The translations under genes were made by a program, and so were the position numbers. From Fragilaria crotonensis (Eukaryota; Bacillariophyta; Fragilariophyceae; Fragilariales; Fragilariaceae), in contig JAKSYS010000554.1 in NCBI GenBank assembly GCA_022925895.1, positions 1 through 42,190 on the forward strand: a stretch of 42,190 nucleotides of DNA, given 5' to 3'. Each line of letters begins with the position of its first letter. Position 1 is the first letter of the stretch. The notes under the pieces were generated by a model. That model saw only the letters and a list, made by a program, of their open reading frames with translations. It made no database searches and was not told where the DNA came from. Of this stretch, positions 9,787 through 19,475 are shown piece by piece.

Positions 9787-9896
9787 CTCTCGACGTACAA
9801 AAATGTCCCTCCCGACGTACAAAAATCACTCACGACGTGTCGAATAAAAGTATCCATACCTTATGATATTTTATTGACATAAAAGCCCGCCCCCTT
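9787..9896 (+). repeat. Terminus T4 of element C: three iterons and core
   Basis: Three iterons (CTCTCGACGTAC, CTCCCGACGTAC, CTCACGACGTGT) start at 9787, 9809 and 9829. The core CGCCCCCTT is at 9888-9896 with its G again exactly 60 bp after the last iteron. The iteron type is that of T1 (GACGTAC), not T2/T3. No gene of element C remains: the insertion bearing T3 starts just upstream. On the right, the copia reverse transcriptase begins at once (ATA TCG TAT GTC GAT GAT), giving the clearest outside boundary of the family. Confidence 0.75.
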
Positions 9897-10998
9897 CATA
9901 TCGTATGTCGATGATTTGGTTTTCCAAGGGATTGACCCGAAAGGTTTTATGGACTCACTTGGAAAGCGGTTCACTTTGAAGGCTGGGAGCGTGAAGGAAC
10001 CTGACACCTACCTCGGAGCGAACGTCAAGAAATTTCGAATTCAAGAAAGTGACGATCCTGACAAGGTTAGATGGGCCTTCGAATCCACCTCATACGTGAC
10101 TAAGGCTATTACAGATGTCGAACGCGAACTCGCGGAGGCAGATATGAGATTGTTGTCGAACGCGAAGACTCCACTAGCAAGTGGCTATCGTCCAGAGCTC
10201 GACATGTCTGCAGAACTGGGAAGCAGACAACTAAATTACTACCAAGGTTTGATTGGTATTTTGCGCTGGATATGCGAATTGGGAAGGCTCGATATTTTGA
10301 TGCCCGTCGTGTCTATCATGTTGCGATACCTTGTATCTGCAAGAGAGGGCCATCTCGAGCAGGTATTCCACATATTTGCGTATTTAAAAGGGCATAGAAG
10401 ATCGACGATGGTATTTGACGATACGGTCCCGGTCTACGAGAGTAAAAGATTCGTGAAGTGCGATTGGACGGAGTTTTATCCTGAGGCAAGTGAAGCGATT
10501 CCTACAAACATGCCGGAACCGCGAGGCAAAGAGGTTATGATGTTATGTTTTGTCGATGCTGACCACGCCGGATGCAGGGAGACGCGTAGATCGCATTCAG
10601 GAATCATTATATTCGTTAATCGGGCGCCGATATTGTGGTTTTCAAAGAGACAGAATACTGTCGAAGCCTCGACCTAAGGATCTGAATTGCTTGCGATGCG
10701 GATAGCGATCGAAATGATCGAGGGTCTACGATACAAGTTGCGCATGATGGGCGTACCAATTGTTGAAGAATGTGCAGTTTTCTGTGATAATTCGGCAGTG
10801 GTTACCAATGCGCGACCAGAATCAACCTTGAAGAAGAAGCATGCAGCAATAAATTTCCATCGGGTCCGAGAAGCCATAGCTGCGGGGACAATCAAAGTTG
10901 CAAAAGAAGATACGAGCACCAATCTTGCCGACATATTGACAAAGTTAATGCCAGGTCCGAAGATGAAGGAGTTACTTGAGAGCCTGTTATGGTGATGT
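9896..10998 (+). pseudogene. Ty1/copia-type Pol fragment (RT from YVDD, RNase H)
   Basis: The frame opens at the junction with T4 inside the reverse transcriptase at SYVDDLVFQG, the catalytic motif of copia-type RT. It continues through YLGANVKKF, YYQGLIGILRW, FVDADHAGCRETRRS and WFSKRQNTVEAST, which are typical RT-RNase H landmarks of copia elements. A single in-frame TAA at 10675-10677 interrupts the RNase H where most relatives have an aromatic residue before GSE. Beyond it the same frame continues (LLAMRIAIEMIEG, FCDNSAVV, NLADILTKLMPGP) to the stop at 10996-10998. The part of Pol before YVDD is not found in the window. Confidence 0.85.
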
Positions 10999-11380
10999 AT
11001 CAAACCGGGGACATGCGGCACGGGGACATTGCCTAGGGGACGCATTGGAGACTGTCCAGAACCAGTAGATCTTTACCAGATTTTCAGTTAAAGTACAAGA
11101 TCGAGGCCTCTGTTACGGTATCCGATTGAGTTTCATCTGAGTGTGGAGTTACGACTTCGACTAACATAAGTCAGATCGGAGTCGCGGGGACTGTTTATAT
11201 TACGTGATCGTGATATATCATACATGAGATATACCATACGGTATGAGTATGTGACAGTACGGTCAGAGACTCTACTGACGGACTCACTTTTTTGTGTGAT
11301 CTATTTGATTAACTCATAGGCTACCATTACACGCTTTACAATGAGTGATGATCACATAGATTAAATACTTAGCATTAGAA
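10999..11380. other. Non-coding stretch after copia; possible LTR
   Basis: No convincing ORF. A purine-rich stretch (GGAGTCGCGGGGA, 11178-11190) followed by TG at 11192 could be a polypurine tract and LTR start, with a possible end at an ACA near 11450. A second LTR copy is not in the window, so this cannot be confirmed. The candidate end would overlap the possible terminal exon of the next gene. Confidence 0.25.
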
Positions 11381-11582
11381 CTAATCACTAGTAGTAACAG
11401 CTAACAACTTGATCAATTCTAAAAAGAGTGAGTCTACGAATCTAGGAACACTTCTGACACCGCCTGGAGGGCTTATGCGGTCATTGCGATCCCTAACATG
11501 ACCGGCATAAATCCCTAGCTCGTCCGCTTTGTCCGGGTGTCCGAATAACCCGAACTCATGATAGAATTCATTCAGTACTTAC
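11381..11582 (-). other. Possible second intron and terminal exon of the secreted protein gene
   Basis: The long exon of the secreted protein ends in a truncated repeat, ..KTGC then KY and a stop. The DNA there is GCT followed by GTAAGT (11582-11577), a perfect 5' splice site. A phase-compatible acceptor CTCCAG ends at 11464. Splicing out 119 bp (11464-11582) recreates the expected TGC cysteine codon and reads on for 26 residues (GVRSVPRFVDSLFLELIKLL...) to a TAG at 11381-11383. The alternative is that the protein simply ends at GCKY. The evidence is splice signal and phase only. Confidence 0.4.
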
Positions 11583-13826
11583 AGCCTGTTTTCAAGGCAT
11601 TGGCAATTTGGCCGGCAGGGCAAGGCTGGCACTTTCCATATTGGGCATACTCGAAGACGCCTGGGCAAAGAGATGTGCCACTTGCGTTAAGACAGGGTGA
11701 ATCAGGCACCCCCGTACTATCGCCGCGCACAAATCCGTCAGGACACCATGCACAGCCTGTTTTCAAGTCGTTGGCATTTTGGCCGGCGGGGCAATTCTGG
11801 CACTTTCCATATTGGGCGTATAGCCAGGCCTTGTCACACAGACCTGCGCCACGCGCGTCAACACAGGCTGAAAGCATCGTCCCCGTAGCATTGCCGCGCA
11901 CTGTTCCATCAGAACACCAGCGACAGCCGATATTACCTGGGTTGCCAACTTGGCCGATGGGGCAATCGTGGCATGCTCCATACTGGGCTTGCTGCCATTG
12001 TTTGCAAACACCCATGCACTCGCCTTCAGGTAGTCCTGTGGAATTGCCACGAATGGTTCCGTCAGGACACCATGCACAGCCTGTTTTCAAGTCGTTGGCA
12101 TTTTGGCCGGCGGGGCAAGTCTGGCACTTTCCATATTGGGCATACAGCCAGGCCTTGTCACAAAGACCTGGGACACGTGCGTCAAGACAGGGTGAAAGCA
12201 TCTCCCCCGTAGCATCGCCGCGCACAAATCCGTCAGCACACCATTCACAGCCTGTTTTCAAGGCGTTGGCATTTTGGCCGGCGGGGCAAGTCTGGCACTT
12301 TCCATATTGGGCATACAGCCAGGCCTTGTCACAAAGAGCTGTGCCACTTGCGTTAAGACAGGGTGAAAGCATCTCCCCCGTAGCATCGCCGCGCACAAAT
12401 CCGTCAGCACACCATTCACAGCCTGTTTTCAAGGCGTTGGCATTTTGGCCAGCGGGGCAAGTCTGGCACTTTCCATATTGGGCATACAGCCAGGCTCCGT
12501 CGCAAAGAGCTGTGCCACTTGCGTTAAGACAGGGTGAAAGCATCTCCCCCGTAGCTTCGCCGCGCACAAATCCGTCAGCACACCATTCACAGCCTGTTTT
12601 CAAGGCGTTGGCATTTTGGCCTGCGGGGCAAGTCTGGCACTTTCCATATTGGGCATACAGCCAGGCTCCGTCGCAAAGAGCTGTGCCACTTGCGTTAAGA
12701 CAGGGTGAAAGCATCTCCCCCGTAGCTTCGCCGCGCACAAATCCGTCAGGACACCATTCACAGCCTGTTTTCAAGGCGTTGGCACTTTGGCCGGCGGGGC
12801 AAGTCTGGCACTTTCCATATTGGCCATAAAGCCAGTTACTTTCGCAAGGAGCACCATTGCCACCTGCGTCAACACAGACAGTTGTGGCGTTTCCGTATGC
12901 GCCGCGCACTGTTCCGTCCGGACACCATTCACAGCCTGTTCCAGCTGCGTTCTTACGTTGGCCGGCGGGACAGGGCAGGCAGCTTGTCCCAGAAACATAC
13001 TCCCAGTCTTGAGGAGTGCAGGTCTCGCTTGGTTTACCAGTTGGAGCCCGTGTTGGAGCCCGTGTTGGAGCCCTTGTTGGAGCCCGTGTTGGAGCCTCAG
13101 TTGCTGGAGCCCTTGTTGGCGCCCTTGTTGGCGCCCGTGTTGGAGCGCGTGTGGGAGAGCGAGTTGGAGCCCCAGTTGGTGCCATTGTTGGAGCTCCGGT
13201 GGGAGCCGCAGTTGGGGCATCAGTTGGAGCATGAGTTGGAGCATCAGTTGGAGCATCAGTTGGAGCACCAGTTGGAGCACCAGTTGGAGCACCAGTTGGA
13301 GCACCGGTCGGAAGACCAGTTGGAGCCTGTGTTGGAGCCCGTGTTGGAGCCCTTGTTGGAGCCCGTGTTGGAGCGAGTGTTGGAGCCCGTGTTGGAGCGA
13401 GTGTTGGAGCGCGTGTTGGAGCGCGTGTTGGAGAGGGTGTTGGAACGCGTGTTGGCGCTCGTGTCGGAGCGCGGGTGGGAGCGCGAGTTGGAGCCCCAGT
13501 TGGTGCCGGAGTCGGTGCAATAGTTGGAGCCTCAGTTGGAGCAGCAGTTGGAAGACCAGTTTGGGCCCGAGTTGGAGCTGGAGTTAGAGCTCGAGTCGGA
13601 GCACGAGTTGGTTCTCCAGTTGGAGCACCAGTTGGAGCACCAGTTGGAGCACCAGTTGGAGCACCAGTTGGAGTCCAAGTGGTATTCTGATAGCGACGAG
13701 ACAGGAGTGGATTTGAGTTGCTGGAGCGTTGTGGAATAACATTCACGAAAGTTTGCTTACACCATGAATCTCAGCAACAACAGTTACAAAAGTCAGGAGG
13801 AGAAGGAGGAAGCTGCAGGTTTTCAT
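11572..13826 (-). CDS. Secreted Pro/Thr-repeat and Cys-repeat protein (two exons)
   Basis: The start is ATG at 13826-13824. Exon 1 (13761-13826) encodes 22 residues, MKTCSFLLLLLTFVTVVAE then IHG, a textbook signal peptide. A 74-bp intron (13687-13760, GTAAGC...TATCAG) joins it in phase to exon 2 (11572-13686). Mature residues from about 25 to 240 are Pro-Thr repeats (APTGAPT, APTRAPT), expected to be extended and O-glycosylated. Residues from about 245 to 726 are nine Cys-rich modules (YGKCQTCPAGQNANALKTGC, then EWCADGFVRG) with six Cys and often an NAS or NST sequon per module. This resembles EGF/GCC2-GCC3-like extracellular repeats. The likely role is cell-surface, mucilage or adhesive matrix, which I infer from design only. 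No TM segment or catalytic site is visible in this frame. A start inside exon 2 would lose the signal peptide. The 3' end may continue through a further intron. Confidence 0.8.
11590..12990 (-). repeat. 171-bp tandem Cys-module repeats
   Basis: Corresponding points in successive modules (the CTGGCACTTTCC word on the + strand) fall at 11626, 11797, 12121, 12292, 12463, 12634 and 12805. The step is 171 bp (57 codons), apart from one 51-codon module between 11968 and 12121. The units at 12121-12805 are almost identical at the DNA level, while the outer ones have diverged. This indicates recent unit duplication or gene conversion in the middle of the array. Confidence 0.85.
13036..13670 (-). repeat. 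Pro-Thr-Xaa-Ala minisatellite (12-bp unit)
   Basis: About 50 tandem units of 12 bp encode A-P-T-x (x mostly Gly, Arg, Asp, Leu). On the + strand the array appears as repeats of GTTGGAGC. It forms a long unstructured linker between signal peptide and Cys modules. The opposite-strand ORFs here are by-products of the repeat. Confidence 0.85.
13687..13760 (-). other. Predicted 74-bp intron separating signal peptide and repeat exons
   Basis: Donor GTAAGC and acceptor TATCAG flank a pyrimidine-rich 3' half on the minus strand. Splicing joins GGT (end of the signal peptide frame) to AAT ACC ACT TGG in phase 0. Unspliced, the signal-peptide frame hits a TGA 21 bp after the donor begins, and the repeat frame has no ATG, which is why splicing is preferred. 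Confidence 0.7.
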
Positions 13827-14676
13827 GGTTATACAAGGAATGAAGAATGCGAGGACGGACTGCGTATCGTTTGTTCATTTGATCGTGGCTTGCGTGGTTT
13901 TATGATGGATGTTCATACGCGCCAGTCATTAAGTGTAGAAGTACGCAGACGTTGTACCGTAGAGTAGTATAATAAGAAACTTGAAGTGACATCCGGAATG
14001 CAGGGTTAACCCGAACATTTTCGACGTTTTTGGGGATATGCATACGAGTCATTGTTGTGAGGATGACAGAAGTTGTATAAGGCGGGATGCGTACGCTTTC
14101 CCGCCTCAGCGGCTGCTCGACGTTAGGGTCGCCGGCTGGCTCGCGTTCGCCTGATCGGTACACCTGGAGGTTCCGGAATCCCTTCTTATCACTGTGGACA
14201 TGACCAACAACAGGATTCAGAATAAAACCGTCATTTCGAACTTCCTAAGGAATTTTTCTTCGACAAAAATAGTATACTACTAGCATCGTAATGTCTTCTG
14301 GGACACATTTCGAGTCAGGCGAATGTTCCGCAACATACGAAGGTACATAACGTACGTCGGGTAATCGTCCAGGGTGCATTATACGAACGACATACATTCT
14401 TCACGGATTGCTTTTAAGGTTATTCTTAAGATACTCCGAAGTATCCTGATGGAATCTTGATGTTGGAATCTTAAATTTTTTGAAATTTTCATGGGCTTTC
14501 TCATTTAATCTGATATTTTCTTAATCTTTCTTAAGAAACTTTAAGAAACGTGAAGTTGCTTAAAGGATCTGAAAAAATCTTGTCGCTCGTCTCATCTGTG
14601 ACGCACTGAGCGCACTACATACAGACTGCATTACAAGGCATGTTGTCTCTGGGTCATTCGGTCATAGTCAAACATA

Positions 14677-14900
14677 AAAAATAGTTTCCTTCGTTCCCTC
14701 CTTTACCACATTTTCCTATGTAATTCTTACTTAGGCATTTCTTTCCAAGTAAAAAAAATACTTACAAATTGTAATGCTATGTAAAATAGTTTCTTTCGCT
14801 CCCATTGAAACCATTGTTCCGCATTGTAAGGAACATGGTCCAAGTTACTTAGGAGATTATGGCTTAAATAAATAGTTTCCTTCTCTCCCATGGAAAACCA
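14677..14900 (+). repeat. Three diverged copies of an AATAGTTTCCTTC repeat
   Basis: AAAATAGTTTCCTTCGTTCCC (one base over three windows differs) recurs at about 14678, 14784 and 14870, followed by CCCAT-GAAACC in two of the copies and by a TTACTTAGG word further on. Spacings are about 106 and 86 bp. This looks like a decayed tandem or a composite of small dispersed repeats. Confidence 0.45.
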
Positions 14901-15101
14901 ATGGACCTATATGATGGGCTATTGAAAAAAACCTCGCCTCTAATTAAAATTAACTTATTTTATAGATAGTACAAATAATGAATTACATACGAAGAAAATT
15001 CTAAATGATTTCCATTGTATTGCCTGAATCACAATTTATAATTAGCTACACAAGAGCTACAAAATTATTCAACTGAACCGGTCATGTGACTTGGAATGAA
15101 A

Positions 15102-15212
15102 CATGACCATGACCATGACCATGACCATGATCATGACCATGACCATGACCATGACCATGACCATGACCATGACCATGACCATGACCATGACCTTGACCCT
15201 GACCATGACCAT
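15102..15212 (+). repeat. (CATGAC)n microsatellite
   Basis: About 18 tandem hexamers of ATGACC with one early interruption (ATGATC) and decay at the right end (CTTGACCCTGACC). The Val-Met repeat ORF on the minus strand is a by-product. Confidence 0.9.
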
Positions 15213-16013
15213 TGTCTTGTCCAGAGTACCAAATAATGTATCATACGACAAGTACTTGTATGACTAATGACATTGTCCAAGTATAACTCATGTGATGACT
15301 GAGTACAGTACTGTACAGGTTAGAGTACTAGTGCTTGGAGTATAGCATTGGTTTATTCATACAAGTGTACTTGTACTACAAATACCGAGTGATGACGAGA
15401 TAGCATTGAAAGCGCTTGTTGAGAATCGACAAGCCACGGAGTACGTGACTGAGTTGGTAAGTTGAGCGTCGTTACGAACTCTGGGAGTGTAGAGCTAATG
15501 GCTATTCTGGTGATGAAGATGGTCGGAGCTGATCATTCCGCTTTCGGTGGGGAATGACATGCCGGTTCTGGTGTCACCACGGCTTGATGATAAGCTCGTG
15601 TTTTAAGAAGAAATGGATTTCTCTTGCTGGTGGACTTGAAGCTCAAACGAAGGAGGGCCAGGCAAGCAACAACCAGCGTATCAGTGCCACCTTCTAGGGA
15701 GCAAGTGGCAAATATGGAAATCACCAAAAAGCACCAATTTGGCACCTGCCAGAGCGATGCTGATTATAAGTCCGCACCAGCATTGCGACAAAATGTTAAC
15801 TAGCTATGTCGTACAAGCTACTAGTCACGGACGATGTACAAACACCGACGTTACTGACCACTATACTACTAGTACTAAATGTATTGTTTCACAACTCATC
15901 ATGAGCTGTTGCCGTAACTCTAGGACTGCAATACTGCTGCAGCCCACTAGCGTTGATTTTGATGGGGCGTGTTTTTGACCTCACTGTGTGTCCGTGCATC
16001 ATTCCATATGATA

Positions 16014-16030
16014 TTGCTACAGTACGGTAC
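16014..16030 (+). repeat. Left target-site duplication of LINE copy II
   Basis: TTGCTACAGTACGGTAC is repeated exactly at 21461-21477. The left copy is followed directly by endonuclease coding sequence, and the right copy is preceded by the AT-rich 3' end of the element. Confidence 0.85.
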
Positions 16031-17118
16031 GTTTTCACCGTCAGTCAAAAATCATCTTCGGTTCGGCGTCTCCCGCAATTGACCCATGTTTACAACATGA
16101 AAGCTTCCAATCAGGAGGAACTGTTACGGCAGTATTCGATGATATTTCCTCTCGTGTAACAGGTCCAAGCATTATCGACCCTACGGGTCTTGGACGATGG
16201 AGCGGCGTTACAATTGAAGGCACCCGAGCAAGGAAATTATCTATCATCACGGCTTATCGAGTTTGTAAAGGATCCCCACAAAGCGCACCTCTTGGGAGTT
16301 CGTTTCTTCGGGAGTACGAATTCTTTAGAGAACGGTCCGGAAAGTCGGTTAATCCTCGTCGACAGTTCTTATGTGACCTTCAGAAATCGGTCCTGGCACT
16401 GCAAGAGTCAGGAAACTGTGTCATCATTATGCTAGACGCCAATTCCACTATCGATGACAAGGAATTAGCAACTTTTGTTGCTTCATGTGGTCTACATGAC
16501 TGCCACTCCCTTGCACCTTCGCCCTCGACATACATTGGGTCATCTGATCGACGAATTGATTTTATTTTTGGGTGCGACGAGGCTTTGCAGTTGGTTATTC
16601 GAAGCGGTATCCTCGCCTATACGGAAGGTCCGCAGTCCGATCATAGAGGATTATACGTGGATATTTCCCATGAATTTATAACACGGACTCCATGGTCGAC
16701 GTCTATACCCTCTGCTGCACGCCATCTCCACACAGGAAATCCGGAGTTAGTGGAAAAATACAATCTAGCTATGTTAGACTATTATGGCAAACATCGCATG
16801 GTTGAACGCATCGAGGACTTGTATCAACGCCATCAACAGATGCCCCGCGAGGATCTACGAGCAGCTCTCATTAGCTGGGATAATGACCAAGGTCGCTCTA
16901 TGGAGTCCAGCGAACGGCTACTGAAGCGACCGCCTCAAAGTGCCAATGGTCTCCGGCGCTTGAAACAGTGCAATTCTGCGAAGATATTGGATGCTCCGCC
17001 TACGCGAGCTCCTTCACGGCAAAAATTTTCAGTCTACTTTCATTCGTTGGCAAACGCAGGTTCAGCAAAGCGATCCCCAGTTTCTTCTACCTTCCCTGGG
17101 GACTCGGTTATCTGTTGA
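16031..17118 (+). pseudogene. LINE II endonuclease domain, N-terminally truncated
   Basis: The frame is open from the TSD and reads KIIFGSAS...GGTVTAVFDDISSR...GLGRWSGVTIEG. It continues through VIIMLDANST (equivalent of the GDFN motif), RRIDFIFGC and SDHRGLYVD, the last three catalytic signatures of the exonuclease-endonuclease-phosphatase fold. The first two motifs (Asn and Glu) are lost to 5' truncation. In LINEs this domain nicks the target DNA. The frame breaks at about 16960, where a linker continues in other frames (RLRELLHGKNFQS, then RLQCYEDLLDTYLEDKNPA). Confidence 0.8.
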
Positions 17119-17389
17119 CCAGATTCGACATGAACTCACGCAGGCTAATAATCGTTTCCGTCGACTTCAAAGATATCTATCCCCTTCGCCTTCAGTGTTA
17201 TGAGGATCTCTTGGACACATATCTTGAGGATAAAAACCCAGCAACGCAAGCATCATCACGGCGTAAGGCGAAGATTGTGCTGAACACAATTCGGGAGAAA
17301 CGACTCGCACGACCTTTGGACATATCCGACGGATCACAAAACCATCGGAGCGGTCTAGCCTCTCTAAAGTTCTTGTCCCACCTTCCTCA

Positions 17390-19475
17390 ATGGCACATGA
17401 ATCTGGTTATTCGGCCTACCACATTACCCAAGAGCATACTGATATACCATGGGAAACCGTATTTACTCGAGAGGAGCTGGAACAACACATTTTGGATTAT
17501 AACAAAGAGTCTTTTCGTGCAGCGTCCGAGTCTCCCTGTGGTCACGGTATAATCCATGACGCACTGACCTTCACCAGCTTGTCTCCACAGTCCGAAGATC
17601 TCTTGTCAGGAATCGTACCTGAGGAGTGGCATGGCTCCGACAACTATCTTCGTGAATTTCTGGCCTCATTTGTCATTCCCATGCACGTACGCACCCACGG
17701 AGATATCCCTACTGGAATATCATCGGACGATGTCATTCGAGGGTTCAAAGGATGGAAAGAGCAGACATCAACTTCACCAAGTGGTCGTCACCTTGGGCAC
17801 TATCGAGCTTTGATACAGGATCCGATCTTATTGAAGTGTTTTGTCTATTTTATGAACATTGTTGTTACTCGCGGGATTGCAATTCCAAGATGGTGCCGAG
17901 CCACAAACGTCATGATTGAAAAAGACGCCGGGAAACCTTGTATTCATCGATTAAGAATTGTCCACTTGTTCGAGGCGGATTACAACTTCTTTTTAAAACT
18001 TCAGTGGGGCCATCGATTGGTCCGTCACGCATGTGCACTGGACCTTCTGCACGACTCCCAACACGGTTCCATTCCCCGTCGGACTGCCATCGATCCTATA
18101 ATGCTAACGCAGCTCACAACCGATTTATGTCGTGTCTTACGTCACGATATGGCTCGTTTTGACAACGACGCCTCAGCGTGCTATGACAGAATCATCGTTG
18201 CGCTTGGTATGTTGGCTGCGCGCAGGTGTGGCATGCCCAAGAATGCAGTTCGTCTTCATGCAGAGGCTCTTCAATTCATGCGGTATACGGTAAAGACAGC
18301 ATACGGTGTCTCGGAATCGAATTACTCAGGAACCCCTTTTGCTCCTTTATTTGGCACTGGCCAAGGTAGCGGCGCATCACCGGCAGTCTGGTTATCACTC
18401 GTTGTTCTCCTCCTACATGCATTCGACCGCATTGTTCCCCATCGCATGCATTTTGATCCCATCGCTGGTGGTAGACCCCATTCACGGTCATCGGACGCGT
18501 TCGTGGACGATACGTCGGTGGGCTTTACGTCAAATGATGGCGACTCATACAGCGATCTTATCGCTCGTCTAGAGTTTGTCGCACAGTCTTGGAAAAACTA
18601 CTATACATGTCGGGAGGCAAACTAAATTTGAAGAAATGCTCCTTTTTTGTTCTTCAATGGGAATGGCAGCACGGCCGCCCAATCTTAAGAAGGATGATAC
18701 CGAATGCTCCGTCGATATCCCTGACTCAAGGCAAATCACCAACTCGCCATGCTATAAAGCAAACATCACCGACCGATTCAATTCGAATGCTGGGAGTCCT
18801 TTTAAACCCGATGGGGATTTCACTGACCATCTTGCTGCTCTGAAAGAAAAAGCGGACACTTTTGCGCGACGTTTACGATCTCCACGTCTGACTGAAATGG
18901 ATGTTGCGATTTTCCATCGTTCGATTTATATTCCATCGATGCGATATAGCCTGGCAGCCCTCGCCACAAACGAAGAGGAATTATCCAAGGTCCAGTCACA
19001 AATCAGTAGAGTCATCCTTCAACGCCTGCATATTCGCAGCACCATCCCAACAGCCTTACGATATGGACCTCTTGAACTCGGTGGTCTCGGACTGTATGAT
19101 TTGCGGACCGAAATGGGTATCGAGACCCTTAAGTTTCTTCGAAACGCCCTGTACAGTGACTCGGAGGCTGGAAATTTAATCCGACTGAACCTCGATTACT
19201 CGCAGCGGGAGGCAGGAGTTGACTTCCATCTCTTGGAGCATCCCAACCGGCATGTTTCTTATTTAACACCGTCTTGGATACTGTCGGTGCGTCAGTTTCT
19301 TGGCAATAACAACATGCACCTACAGATTTCGGATCTTCATCTTGACCCACTTCGTGGCCCGAAGGATGAATACATCATGCAGTTGGACCATTTGAGAGTA
19401 CACACCTGCGCAACAACAGGACTTAAATCTCGTCCGCCTGTGGCTCCAAGTTGCTACTTTAGCCGACATGTGTGA
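17390..19475 (+). pseudogene. LINE II reverse transcriptase, frameshifted
   Basis: Frame 17390-18625 carries SPSGRHLGHYRAL, motif A NDASACYDRI, motif B GTGQGSGASP and motif C FVDD. It breaks at about 18590, where SGGKLNLKKC continues in the frame 18589-18843. The frame 18576-19475 then takes over (HLAALKEKADTFARRLRS, GPLELGGLGLYDL), matching the thumb region of the other two copies (GPLDLGGADF in copy I). The RT core residues are intact, so the inactivating lesions are indels. Confidence 0.8.

Larger units (their letters stand above)
13827..16013. other. Non-coding region upstream of the secreted gene
   Basis: About 2.2 kb without a supported gene. It contains the presumed promoter of the secreted gene on its left, including a TATTATAC-like box on the minus strand at about 13965-13975. 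A stretch rich in CTTAAGA/TCTTAAG words follows (14420-14560), then three diverged copies of an AATAGTTTCCTTC repeat, a hexanucleotide microsatellite, and short palindromes around CAAGTACTTG and GTACAGTACTGTAC. Small ORFs here have no recognisable content. Confidence 0.5.

Noticed and set aside
11558-12829. Long + strand ORF of 423 codons opposite the Cys-repeat gene
   Set aside because: It is the antisense of the 171-bp repeats and simply repeats with them. The minus frame has the signal peptide exon, Cys spacing and N-glycosylation sites.
11590-12990. CRISPR-like array
   Set aside because: The regular units are 171 bp coding modules without unique spacers, in a eukaryotic gene.
12787-13739. 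Several + strand ORFs rich in Gly-Ala-Val, Leu-Glu or Trp-Ser across the Pro-Thr minisatellite
   Set aside because: A 12-bp repeat leaves all six frames open. Only the minus frame joins to a folded domain and a signal peptide.
13900-14163. Minus ORF of 87 codons upstream of the secreted gene
   Set aside because: No recognisable content, and it overlaps the probable promoter.
15069-15251. Val-Met repeat ORF on the minus strand
   Set aside because: Produced by the CATGAC microsatellite.
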